From contig MCFE01000034.1 in assembly GCA_002104905.1 (NCBI GenBank), positions 124,001-188,000 on the forward strand: DNA of 64,000 nucleotides, in the 5' to 3' direction. Below the pieces are notes generated by a model. It did no database searches. It was not told the origin of the DNA and worked only from the letters and a program-made list of their open reading frames with translations. The position numbers and the translations under genes were made by a program. The number at the start of each line of letters is the position of its first letter. Position 1 is the stretch's first letter. The stretch is from Basidiobolus meristosporus CBS 931.73. Its lineage: Eukaryota > Basidiobolomycota > Basidiobolomycetes > Basidiobolales > Basidiobolaceae. Of this stretch, positions 48,151 to 61,500 are shown in pieces.

Positions 48151-51100
48151 ATGATAGATCGCAAGCGAAGAAAAAGTGGAGATATAGATCTTGATGAAGT
48201 AAGCTCTTCGCCTCACAAACGACAAAATAACGATCCCAATGAAATGGAGAGCTCCAGTAAAGCTCGAGATGACGATCCGGCAACTCAAGCTGAGGTTCTA
48301 CTCTAACTTGTCCATCCACCCTTTTGGTGCACCTGTACTAAGTCTTTGATTTCACAGGAACATATACTGAATTTCCAAAAGGAGGCTATCTGGCGACAGA
48401 TGCAAACATACAAAAGAAGGGCTCAACGTGCGCAGGAAGCTATCACGAAGTTGAAGGAAAAGCAAGACTCCTATGGAGCTAGATTTTTATTGGTTGCTCA
48501 CACCTGGGAAAAAGTAACGCGGCTTCTACTACGTTTTTTGCTTTGGATTCACACCAGGTACTCATGAATCGTATCTTTCTAGTTGCTAGACGATCTGAAG
48601 CTAGTAGCCTCTCGGCTAGGCGGGACTGCAATAGAATTCGAGCCAGAAAAAAGTACGTATCTGAAGCAACCTTACATCATCTCTTTGGACAATGCTAACC
48701 TGCCGTATTCCAGACTTTTTGTCGTTTTTATTGAATGAGGACGATGAAGACAATGAACTACAAGACTTCGTGAAGGACAAGGCCGGGTTTAGCAAGGGGA
48801 TTTTAACCCAAATCGTGAACAAGTTACTAACCATCGAGGAAAAGCGGCAGCTGACAAGCACCGAACTACAAAAGCTGGCCGAAGGTTGGTGGAATCGTAG
48901 TGTTTACATTTACGGTCGGCCGACTAATACCCAATCCAACCGATTTATCAGCGAAATCGTCGGAAGACATAGTTTCTCACCTGAAAAGAGAAAACAAAGA
49001 ACTGAAGGAGCTTTACGATCAACAAAATGCGTCAATGAGTGAGCTTCAACAACGCTACAGAGACCTCTCCTCCAAAGTCAGTCTTCCAACCAAGCAGTTT
49101 TTGTGAACTTCAAGACCTAACTTTGGCTGAAATCTAGTCAGCAACAGTCGATCAAACCCTCCAACAAACTCAGCTCAAGGTGCATGAGATTAGCAACCAG
49201 CTGGACGAGGCTAAGGTTGAATTAGAAAGATTGGAAAGGAGCATTGACAGGTCCAATTGCTCCACCACCCGCGACCAAGTAAATTCCAAGCCTTCCAACA
49301 CCGAAGAGAACAACGGGGTTCAGGAGGTTTACATAAAAAAAGTATGATTCACACGATATCGTAGCGGCATCTTGAACATCATCTGACTATTGCAAATCCA
49401 AACACAGGAGGGTATTTCAGAAGCAGGACTGGAAGGGCAGTCGGCACATTTCGCTTCGTTAGCTGAAAGGCGCCTGAAAGAACTTGAAGAGATGAGAAAT
49501 GAACGAATCAAGCTGCGGGAGACCATCGATCAGCTTCATTTCCAAATCAGTGGGGTATCCGACGACTTGATATTAGAATCACCCACATTCAAGCACCTCC
49601 AAAGTCAATGTAATCGCTATCGAGGTGACGCAATTAGGCTGGGGGAAGCTGTGGAGAAGCTAAACCGAGAATTGGATGATCTCCGAGCAGTTCAGCGAGT
49701 GAACCAAGAGAAGATAGAGGTCAGTACACTTTGATGTTCCGAAACTATGTAAATAATGTATCAACCGATCTCGTAGCAAGAGGAATTAAACCGACGAAAC
49801 ATTTTGGAGACGCAGATCAGAAAGCTGCAAGAAGAGTTGGCATCGGCCAAAAAAACCCGAGATCACTTCAAGCGCGAACTAGACTTGCGAAACTCGAAAG
49901 ATAATGCAGAACTGATTCAGAACCAGCAAATCAAAATCATCGCTAATTCTCGGAAAGTAGGGAAGACACGTACGAGTTTCCACCAGCATGAATGAAACTG
50001 ACAGCCTAAATACAGGACCAGATCACCTCACTAATGTTGGAGGTCCGGAGGCTCAAGATGCGCATAGCTGCAAACGCAGGAGATAAGGAAGCATTGGAAT
50101 ATTTGAGCAAAGCTCCAGAAAACCAGGAAGATTCCGTGGAAGACTCTCTCAGAAAAGATCTCAAGTAGGTTCATAGGACTAGCTGGAGTTAGCAACCATT
50201 CATTGACCATCTTTGAAATTTGCACTTCAAGGAAAGCTGAAGCAAGAATTCAGGAGCTCACCACCCAAATCCAGGTCTACCGTCAGGCCTCTGAAGAGAA
50301 TGTTCACTTGCAGGATGTAAGTCTTCGCTTTCGTTACGCCAGCCGACCTTTATTAATAGTCTATCTTAGGTCATGTTATCCGAACAGAAAAGCAAGGAGC
50401 GTGTGGAAGAATTGCAGCGCACGGTTGCGGAACAACTCGAGAGAATCCGCCTACTAGAGTCTGGAAATAGTGGCATTGTATCTCTTACCGAGCAAGTGAA
50501 GAGCTCCGAAGAGAAGATCAAAGAGCTTGAGCTTAAGTGTGAATTCCACGAAAAGGTGAATTGGGGAATATGTAACATTCATGCAAGATTTTATCGCGAT
50601 TCTAACCATATAAATGCAGACTGAATCCCAGCTTATGAGCGAGATTGAGAATGTTGGCAAAGCCTGGGTTCAGCTCGAGGAACAAAATTCACGGAAGGTT
50701 TTGGATTTGGCGCAGAAGGAGGACAAGATCGTTGAACTTCTGGCCGAGGTAAGGGAAGCTTATCATACCTTTCTGTCTATCGGTTTCTGATCAATTCTTT
50801 CGTGCCCAACGTAGAAAAGTAAATCTGAGCAGAAGTGCGCCATCTTGGCCAAACAAAAAGACAACTATACCGCTTTGAGCATGTCGCTCAAACGACAGTC
50901 GGAGAAACAAATGGAGCAGATCCGTAGGCTGGAAGAAAAAGAAAGAATGTCTACACAACAATTCGTAAGTATTTTGTAGTTGCCCCCATGCTGTGGCTCG
51001 TATTAACATCCCATTAGGCCAATATGGAACGAGAACTAGCTTCGGCAAATTCCGGATTGAAAACTTGTAAAGAGAAACTTGTCGACACGATGTATGAACT

Positions 51101-51611
51101 TGATGAAGCCAAGGACAAAGTGGCCAAAACCGAGCACAAAATTACAGAGGTAAGCATTGATACCCATCGCCTATTCTTCTCCCAGCATCACTGACAACTC
51201 CAATGCTACTTAAAGATGCAACGCGTTCTTAAAGAACGAACACACACCTTTGAACATGAACTTCATTTTGGAAAACGCATCGAGGAAGAATGCAACGCAC
51301 TGAAGAAGAAGCTAGCGTCCGTGACCTCGAACCAAGCCGAAAACGAGTTGACCCAGATGTGTGATGAGTACAAGGTAAGTCCACAATTGCTCCCCTTAAG
51401 CCTGCTGGTTGCTCAATCGATGCATTTGCTGCTATAGGCGTTGTTGAAATGCAACTCATGTAATATTCGCTTCAAATCCCATGTTTTGATGCGATGCATG
51501 CACGTGTTTTGCCGGGAGTGTATTGACTCGCGCATTGAAACGAGACAACGCAAATGCCCTAATTGCGGGGAAGGCTTTGGTGCGAACGATGTCAAGCAAA
51601 TCTACCTATAA
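48151..51611 (+). CDS. BRE1: E3 ubiquitin ligase Bre1 (histone H2B)
   Basis: RING-type ligase that with Rad6 monoubiquitinates histone H2B. The gene is split into about a dozen short exons. The N-terminus MIDRKRRKSGDIDLDE leads to LNFQKEAIWRQMQTYKRRAQRAQEAI, the Rad6-binding/Bre1 signature. Long coiled coils occupy most of the protein. The C-terminal exon encodes the RING: LLKCNSC..RFKSHVLMRCMHVFCRECIDSRIETRQRKCPNC, then GFGANDVKQIYL, which is the typical Bre1/RNF20 ending. All eight metal ligands are present. Not every internal exon boundary was computed. Confidence 0.93.
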
Positions 51612-52446
51612 TCCTAATAATCCATTTCTCGTTCCCAGCATCAAATAATATTCCCCTTGATCCACCCTATTTATTTCCTCATGGTTGTTTCCCTTTCGAA
51701 CTTATAGACGTGACTTTTGATAATGGCTCTTCTGTAGAATATGTATTTACCTGTATTTATTTATGGCTTTTTTTATACGGACGGCCAGTTTGGTCGAGCC
51801 TATACAGCTCCCCCTTTTATTCCCCCAACGTCAAATTGTTTTTGCAGTTTTCAGAAGAAAAGTCATTTGCCATTCTTATGCGCGCAATATGCATATCTAT
51901 GAGCAACATTAAGAATAAATCGTTCCACTCACCTCGCCACCCAGATTGCTTAAAATTGGGTCAATCTTTGACTCGGTTTCTCGGTAAAATCCCACCTAAG
52001 TCACAATGCTGTCCGATTAGAACTGTAGAAGTGAACTGCATAACTATCGGCCTCATCTCCATGTACTACCATGAGCCTGGGAAAATCTGAACGCTCGTGA
52101 CAATGCCGATGCCATCCTCCAACCTTTTTTTGGGTATTTGTTGTTTGGCCCTATTTTCAGCGAAAGCCTTATATTTCTCCAAGAAATCCTATGACCATTA
52201 GACAAATTCCCTGACATCAATATCTTCTCCATTTAGAGTAGAGCGGTGTTCCACAGAGTGCCTGATATGATAACTTTCCCACAGTACGTCCAATGAGAGA
52301 GATGATGGTAAGTTTTGGACAATTTAAGGGATCAAGAGTGTTTCAATTGCTACCCACGGCTGTTGGTTGTTACGTTTGAAGACCTTAATAACAGGAGTCG
52401 CCCACGAATCTTACTTTTAGCCCCCTCTTTCAGCTTGAATCCTTCA
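51612..52446. other. BRE1 3' region and spacer
   Basis: A long ORF (51563-52090) starts inside the BRE1 RING exon in another frame and runs into this region. It is a shadow, not a gene. No other feature is supported. Confidence 0.5.
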
Positions 52447-54661
52447 ATGCTTCCACACATCATCAAACAGCTTCGCTCCCCTGGGTTAAGCACCCAACTT
52501 AGTCAGCAGCTGAGGCAACGCTGCCTTCAGGCCACTGCCAGCTCCAGCTGGAAAGTGCGACAATATCATTCGTCACATGAGGAGCAAGCTTCTATCCTGC
52601 CAAACAACGTGGATACCTCTTCAGCTGAATTCAAAGTAGGAATGCCAGGCTTGCCTCGATCGGGCGTACAGTTTACTTATCTTCTCTGCAGGACAACGCT
52701 CTCCGCATGAAGAAGCTCACCGATGACCTTGAGGCCAACGTCGCCAAGATCAAGCTAGGTGGGTACGGTTGTTTAATACAAGGCTGCTTCTTGGCTGACA
52801 GTTCCATTGTCTAGGCGGAGGTGAGGAGGCTAGAAAGCGCCACCTGTCGAGAGGAAAGTTGCTCCCACGTGACAGGTTAGTTCATGAATTGCCGGGAATT
52901 CGGCCAGCTTCATCTAATACTGACTTTACTTTAGACTTGAGAGGCTGTTGGATAATGGGTAAGGCGATGGTTGCTGTATAGATGTATCAGCGTGTAGAAG
53001 ATCTAATTATTATGTGCAGGTCCCCGTTTTTGGAACTCTCGCAATTTGCAGGCCACAATTTGTATGACGACTACGTCCCGGAGGTGGTATTATCACCGGT
53101 GTTGGCCGGGTCAATGGGTGGGTTTAGCATATAGCCCTCAGAGCAGATGTACTTGTTTATTAACTGCTCCTTGATTAGCGTGGAATGCATGGTGGTTGTC
53201 AATGACCCTACCGTCAAGGTACTATAACATTCATCCAACTTGGTCGACCGCGTATTAACTTGACTCAGGGTGGAACCTACTACCCAATCACTGTCAGAAA
53301 ACATCTCAGAGCGCAGGAGGTTGCCCGTGAAAACAACCTGCCCTGTATCTACCTCGGTAAGTTCCATATGTCCACAACAACCTTCCGGAATGCACGTTGA
53401 CAGTCCGTTTCTGAACCGCTAGTTGATTCCGGAGGTGCCAACTTGCCTCGCCAGGCTGACGTTTTCCCCGATAAGGAGCATTTCGGTCGCATCTTCTACA
53501 ACCAGGTATTTGGATGGTCATAGCCATATGTTTGTTGAACACCGGTACTCAATCGTTGACATAGGCCACCATGTCCGGCGAAGGGATTCCTCAGATCGCC
53601 ATTGTGATGGGTTCGTGTACCGCCGGTGGTGCCTATGTTCCAGCCATGGCTGATGAAAGCGTGATCGTCAAAAAGCAGGCACCATTTTCCTCGGTGGCCC
53701 ACCATTGGTACGTGCCGCCACAGGTGAAGTGGTGTCTGCTGAAGACCTTGGCGGTGCAGATTTACACTGTAGAACCTCCGGTGTTACCGATCACTATGCT
53801 CACGATGACGAGCATGCTCTTATGATCGGAAGAAGAATCATCGGTAACTTGAACAAGCGCAAGCCCAGCCAACTGGAGGTCCGTACCCCAGTAGACCCCC
53901 TCTACGCTGCCTCTGAGCTTGGTGGTATCGTGGGAGACAACTTGAGAAAGCCCTTCGATATCAAGAACGTCATCTCCAGAATTGTCGATGGAAGTAGATT
54001 CAGCGAGTTCAAGGAGCTCTACGGATCCACCCTGGTTACTGGTTTTGCCCACATCCATGGTTATCCAGTGGGCATCGTCGCCAACAATGGAATTTTGTTC
54101 TCGGAATCTGCCTTAAAGGGTGCCCACTTCATCCAACTCTGTAGCCAGCGTGGCATTCCCCTCGTTTTCCTTCAGAACATTACCGGCTTTATGGTTGGCT
54201 CCTCTGCTGAAGCCGGTGGTATTGCCAAGAATGGTGCCAAGATGGTTACCGCAGTATCATGTGCTAAGGTGCCCAAGTTCACTGTCATCGTCGGTGGCAG
54301 CTTTGGTGCTGGTAACTATGGTATGTGCGGAAGAGCCTACTCCCCTCGCTTCATGTGGATGTGGCCCAACGCACGTATCTCTGTCATGGGTGGAGAGCAG
54401 GCCGCCGGGGTGTTGGCTCAGGTGACCAGAGATTCAAAGGCCAAGAAGGGGCAATCCTGGAGTGATGAGGCTGAGGCGGAGTTCAAGAAGCCAATCGTGG
54501 AACGCTACGAAGCCGAAGGACACCCATACTTCTCGTCAGCAAGACTATGGGATGATGGTGTCATCAAGCCTGAAGATACTCGCTCTGTGTTAGGCTTGGG
54601 TCTTTCCGCTGCATTGAACAAGCCCATCGAAAAGTCGCAATTTGGCATCTTCAGAATGTAA
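52447..54661 (+). CDS. MCCB: Methylcrotonyl-CoA carboxylase beta subunit, mitochondrial; two apparent 1-nt deletions
   Basis: Carboxyltransferase subunit of the biotin enzyme in leucine degradation. Exon 1 (52447-52635) encodes a 63-residue N-terminus with Arg/Ser-rich presequence character. Later exons give [116 protein letters not shown] and the large C-terminal exon through [41 protein letters not shown]. The frame breaks twice in highly conserved sequence: near 53083 (YDDYVPE then [12 protein letters not shown]) and near 53678 (ESVIVKKQ then [13 protein letters not shown]). Each is restored by adding one base to a G run. As printed the product would be truncated; a sequence error is the simplest explanation. 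Confidence 0.9.
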
Positions 54662-55047
54662 ACCAGTACCACCCCTCTACACCATACATAAAATCACTCC
54701 CCGCAACGATTCTACCATGCAGCCCTTCACAAATAAAGTCATAGCATTATCCAAACACTGGCGTTGTTTTGGTTAGGTTTAGCGGATCGCAGGGTAACAC
54801 CATCATGGGATTTTTAACGAACGAAGAAATTCAGTAGTTTGAGCATCGATTGGTAGACGTAGATGGGAGAGGTAGAGCAAATATTTTGATGTTACCAAAG
54901 ATTAATTTCAGTTGGTATAAATGAACTTTCTGTTTCCGACTTAATCAAGATCGTACATTTTTATATCAATATTCCTTCCATCACTGCGAAGCACTCCTTG
55001 TATCCCACCTAATACCACTTTTTATATACATTTATTGCGACTCTAAT
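54662..55047. other. Intergenic region
   Basis: Spacer between the carboxylase and YPT6 genes. No gene is seen. Confidence 0.5.
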
Positions 55048-55990
<943 letters not shown>

Positions 55991-56265
55991 TTCCACTTAA
56001 AGCATGTATGCACATTGCACAAGTAACATTCGCACATCTCTCCAATCCCACCACTTCTCTTACTTTCGCGGCAGCTTAATTTAACCTCGCTTTCTTCCTG
56101 AGTGGTGTCAGTTCGATTACAACAATGTTTGGCTTCCTTCTCCCCATGGAATGAGCAATCCTTTCTGGATGTTATTTGAAATAAAACTATGAGATGGAGC
56201 TCGGTTTATGCAAAGATTTTATTGAACTGACACCTCTGGAATATGATATTGCAAATGGCAACCTC
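55991..56265. other. Convergent 3' ends of YPT6 and the UBX gene
   Basis: Short spacer. AATAAAA lies near 56180 on the plus strand, and a possible minus-strand AATAAA (TTTATT) lies near 56218. Confidence 0.45.
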
Positions 56266-58020
56266 TTATTTGTTCCCTAGTTTGAACCATTTGGGAAGTT
56301 TCGACTTTTTCGCTTCTTCTTGCTTCCCACGCGGCTCAGGATCATAATCGGAGGGCACATGGATCTCTCTTGGGACAGGTGAAGGATTACGAGCGGGTTC
56401 CGGATGGCTTGTGTCCATAGGACCTGAACTGGCTGTAGCTTCGGCCGCCGAAGGCAGATCCTCTATTTGCACGACCAGTTCCTCTTTGAGATACTCCTCA
56501 ACTGTCTCGTTGTTAGCCAAGGAAAAGAATACGACCGAAGCAGGGGTCAACCCAGCTTCATAGAGTGTGAGATCTGGGTCGGTAAGTCTTTTAATTGGCG
56601 GGGTAACGTACAAGTAGAAATCCCACTCAGGGTTTCTCAACGACTCCCGAACAAACGAAGTTAACTTGGAGATCGTCTCGAATGACGAGAAGTGGGCTTG
56701 CAGTTGTACACGATTGGGAAAGCGAATTCGTATCAAGGTACGTGGATATTTACGCCGTTTCTGCAACTCCTCGTTTTCCCGCATTTGGCGAGTTTTTAAA
56801 GGCGCGTTCTCGTCTTTGGAGCGTTGCACACGTTGGCTATCGAGGATAGCTTTCAATTCTGCCGATGTTAGCTCATAAAACGAGTCGGGTAACTCTATCT
56901 TTGCTGCCATGTTCTCCTCGGTGGATGGTCGGAAGATTCTGGGCTCACGAGCGATCTTTTGGGCTCGGGCTTCTGATCAGTTGTAGTATTATTCTGCTGC
57001 GTGGTTGGCACCGATGGTAATTGATATGTTTGTGGATTCGATGGTTGGCTAAAAGATGGACTTTCAAGGGTATTTAAAGGTTGTTGTCCGGATTGAGGTA
57101 ATGCTTGCACAACTTCTCTTTGTTGAGGTTGGGCTACTGCTTGAGGCGGAGTTGACATGGGCGCATCTTGTACAGTTTGGGGTGATGCTGGAGACTGTAA
57201 GGTAGGCTGATTTGTAACTTCCACTGACGGACTTTGGACTGGTATCTCAGTAGAGGTTGTAGGTTGATGAAAGTGATCTCTCGCTCTGCATCTTCCAAAG
57301 ACATTTCTGATGGTCTGAAAATCAATCGAATCAGCACATTACCGGAGGTGATACCGGTAGATTGCAAAGTTGTCTTCTTTAGCACAGAAATACTTCCAAA
57401 TTCCTGGTTCAGATATACGCAAACTGGCTGCAGGTATGCCACAGCCGCACTTTTTCCCACTTCAGTACTTCTTCTTGTCAAATTTCTAACGAGGGGAACA
57501 AAGTTGAGCGGGCATCCAGACGAATGAGTGGGCTACTGATACTAACTTGTTGGAGGATGCTTCAAATGCAATTAGCATATCCCAATATGAAGTAGAGGTA
57601 GGGAAACCTTGTATGATTCTCCCTTCATCCATCTGGAGTGCCACATTCACCTACAGCGGGAACTTTTGTGATTTAGAATGTAAGCAATCTGAGCCCACCG
57701 CATATATCAACTGACAAATACCTTTTGTCACTCTCGTCCGAACAAGCTCAAGTTTAGCGCCAGCAGGCAAATTAGCGAAACGCACTGAAAGTGAAAGATC
57801 AAGGTTGGATTTGCCGTATCTAGAAGACAGTGAGTAAAACCAAGCAACCCGAAATCACGAAGGAAGGCAAAGAAACCTACTTCAGGCCATATGAATCGAC
57901 GTCGGGATACTTCTGTTTCTCACACACCGCTAAAACGATGTTCTTCAGCGGCATCGCAGGAGTCGTTTTGACCAGCTGTTTCCGCCCTTGGCCGTATATT
58001 ACGGAGACATTCGACGCCAT
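56266..58020 (-). CDS. UBX4: TUG/ASPL-type UBX-domain protein (Ubx4-like); two apparent 1-nt deletions
   Basis: Predicted Cdc48/p97 cofactor. Exon 1 (from 58020) encodes the N-terminal TUG-UBL1 domain: MASNVSVIYGQGRKQLVK, then PLKNIVLAVCEKQKYPDVDSYGLK. Following exons give RFANLPAGAKLELVRTRVTK and VNVALQMDEGRIIQGFPTS. A second ubiquitin-like region (SGNVLIRLIFRPSEMSLEDAE) precedes a Pro/Gln-rich linker. The C-terminus has IELPDSFYELTSAELKAIL and a UBX domain (RTLIRIRFPNRVQLQAHF to SVVFFSL) with the FPN loop that contacts Cdc48. The frame is broken near 57278 (after SLEDAERE) and near 56957 (before IAREPRIFRPSTEE). Each is repaired by one extra base in a short run. Confidence 0.85.
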
Positions 58021-58544
58021 TTGAGTAGGAATGGAGCGTTACGTAGATTTGACCGGAATGGGTAAAGTGGAGCTAGAATACGGACTAGTTCAATGGCACC
58101 GATTATATTTACCACACAATCAGAATCGCAGTGTGAAACCACTCATGCTACGGCATCGCTGCGAACATTCCACGGTTGATGAATTGGAATAGAATCTAGC
58201 TGGATTAACTAACCATCTCAGATCGCATCCAGGGCCAAGGAATTAACCACTTTGTAGCATTTATTAAGGAGACATCACCATAATGATCAACCTTCTAAGA
58301 TGTAAATATAGCAAAGACCAGACCCAGCAACTCCCATCCACCAGATTGAAGTACAAATACAAAGCGTGCTGCATCACAACCCAAACAGCAATAGAAGTAT
58401 CGTGGAACTTGGTGATTGATTCCCAACGTGGATGCGGTTCATTAAATGGTCTATAATAAGGTCAAAATATTTTACATCGTGGACTATGGCTCAAAGAAAA
58501 CTTTCAACGGAAAATAAGAGCAATGACTAGCAGGGGATGTCCTT

Positions 58545-61500
58545 TCATTTCTTGGCTTGCTTCTGCTTTTCCCTCTCCTCCTCTCGTAGCTTCTTCTTGT
58601 CTGCTTTTTCGGCCAACTTGGCTGCCTTCGCCTCCGCCTTCTGCTTCTTCTTTTCCGCACGCTCGGCCATGGCTGCCTCGTACTCGAGACGCTTCTTCTT
58701 GTTGACCTTGGCATGAGCTGCAGATATATCTGCCGGCTTTTTGTCTCCAGAACCCCCGATCTTCGCCACAGGTGGGTAACGAGGTTTAAACGGATTCCGC
58801 AATTTAGCAGAAAGGAATTCATCCTAAACCAATTGGGTTAGTGAACAGTGTAATGGAGATTTAAGCTCGGGCCTCCTTTACCTCTACAAAGTCCCCACTG
58901 TTCTCGTCCAGTTTCTTCGCGTAATAAGTGCGAAGTAAGCCGATGACTCCCTCAGAGCTCTTGATCGGGGAGAACGCAGGTGGCGGTGGATACGGCACGT
59001 CGGCTGGAAGAAGGATTAGTTAGCATACAGGATATGCGTTGGCTCGGCTCAGCTCCAACTTACATATGGGTGCACTAGGATCATAACGAAAGTTAGTTTG
59101 ACACAGTCGGTGGGTTGACCAAGCAGACACACTTACCTCGTGGATTGGCTGGGGATATTTCTGTTTTGCTTCTGGCCGTACCATAACTTCGTAGGAACCT
59201 ACGCGCAAAAGGTCAAACTACGCATCACTCCAACTGATCTATCCATAACTTACAGAGAGTGTATTGATGTTGAACTCCTTGTCCAAACCAAGCTCCTTGA
59301 AACCAAAGAAGTCTTCTCCGATCTCCTCGCCAAAGCCACCGCTGTAACAAGAGCTCGGTCAGCAAACATTCCGGACGGGGCTGTGACCCGAAATACCTTG
59401 CAAAAACGTCCTCGTTGTCGAATATATGTTCGTCGAGAGTTGGATCGCCATCCGTGTTATTCTGGATAGGATTTTAGTGGGAATTCATGAAGATCCAACA
59501 ACAATCCTCGTTACCGTCAAGATGTCCTGATAGCTTGCTTCTAGACGACGGTGTAGATCGTTCAGACGACCGTTGTATCTGAATACTTCATCTCGTACAT
59601 ATCCCTCCAAAACATCAACACTCCGTATGCCGTTCTCGTACAATGAATGCAGTAGTATTTCCTGAAGCGCTGCACATTAGATGACCAGTAACAAACGCCT
59701 GCAATACGATCCAAACAATACCTCCGCACTCATCTCATGATCATATCGGTCCATGTATGAACGTAACGTCTTCCCGAGGTTAAGAAAAATTCGATCACGA
59801 CATCAGTAAGTAAGGCCAGGGCGATCGGTTGGGCAGCTATCATTATATTACAGGGTTAAGCTCACCAACTACAGACAACTCTGTCGACTGATACTTTGTG
59901 CTAACCTTCGAACCCAGCATGCGCCAGTAATTTCGTCGAAGCTCTCTCTAGCATCGTGTTCCCTATTTCTTGACTCATTAAAAGAGGTGGAAGACCAGCA
60001 ACCTTAGGCGGAGGTGAATCCTCTTTGTCAACCTCTTCGTCTTTTTGAGCCTCGGAGGCGCGAGGATCGATCTAATGAGTAGTCGACAATGTCATGCTTA
60101 GTAGTGCTCTCGAGGACAAAGTGCCAATGAAACCTCACTCACAGGCATGTTCATCTTCGCATTCATAATCTTGGTGTGGATGACTCGGATCTTTTTAAGC
60201 TCTTCGATATTCATATCTACCATGCCGGACACACCCTCTTTGGAGAACCGTCCCTCGGGATAGAGAGATAGATCTGGTGCATCTTTGACGTCGGTGGTCT
60301 CTTCTTCGAACAGTTTGTTTTGGTCGGTGACATCAGGCGTGGGCTGGCAAATATCCGGGAATCCCGATTGCAAATGGTACTCGGGAACAAAAACCTCCTT
60401 CACTTTCTTCTTTGGCTTTGCTTTATGAGTCTTGGCGATGAATTCAAACCGATTCTCTTCCTCTGACTCCTCGGCCGAGCCATCAGACAGAACCAAGGCG
60501 CAATCGTGACTTGAGAGCGATTGTTCGTAATGTTTCATCGCCTGAGGCGTACGTATTAGAGCGCGTTGCTCAGCAAATGAACGGGCTTGTTCCTTTTCTC
60601 GGTATTCTACAGTTTCGGCGCGCAGCTTACGAGTTAATGCTCGCCAACTACTGAGCTGAGGCTCTTCGAAAACTTTGACAACCTTCGGTTTCTCAGCAAT
60701 AGTCTCTGGAGAGATGTTCTCCTCATTTTGGCCGTTGTTTTCTGTAGGCCCCGAGACGGCTTCACATTCATTTGTAGCTGGTGGAAGATGGCTGGTATTG
60801 TCTGGTTGACTGTCGTTTTGATCATCTTTGACTGTCTGCTCTTCAGGTTTTGGCTGGTTCTCAGCATCTTTCTTTCGTAGCTCTTCGTTTTGCGCGTTTT
60901 CAGCATCCACCTCAGCTTTGTCCCGGATTACGATGTCTGGAACATTCGCCAGAAGCGTGCTGGTCTTCTTTTTCATCGCATAAGCATGCTTACGATAGAT
61001 ACTAGCAGGGTCAGTGTTGTAAGCCAGGCAATTGGAATAGATCAGGTATAGGTCAGTGGCGAATTCGGCCTTGCTTTTATATTGAAAGGTTTTAAGCTTC
61101 TTTCCCACGGTTCCTAGATCCATTGGGTGCTTGACAATGTCGAAATAATCGGGTGCCTCCCGCTTACTGACTTTGTTCAGAAATGGGAGGGAATGCTCGG
61201 TGTAGTTCCTCAGTTCGTTGACTATCTTCTCACACCACTCGTACAGCTCCTCCTGCCCTACTTTGTCATCACTAGCCCATTTCGACCGATGCGGTCGCAC
61301 ATCGGTTAGTAGACTCTTGATTTCGTGATCTGTGAGAGAAGTCATGCCTCTTTTGGAGCTTATGGCAGTCAAAAGATGCTATCAGGTGGTAGGCTGATTA
61401 ATTGATGTAACTGAAACATCCCAAAGGATAAGCGAATCTACCTTCATCCCGCTGTTTATGTTAAGTAGCGAATTTTTGACATCCTCCTTGTCTTGTTCTG

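Noticed and set aside
51563-52090. 175-codon ORF after BRE1
   Set aside because: It begins inside the RING exon in another frame and runs through AT-rich 3' sequence. No domain or promoter.
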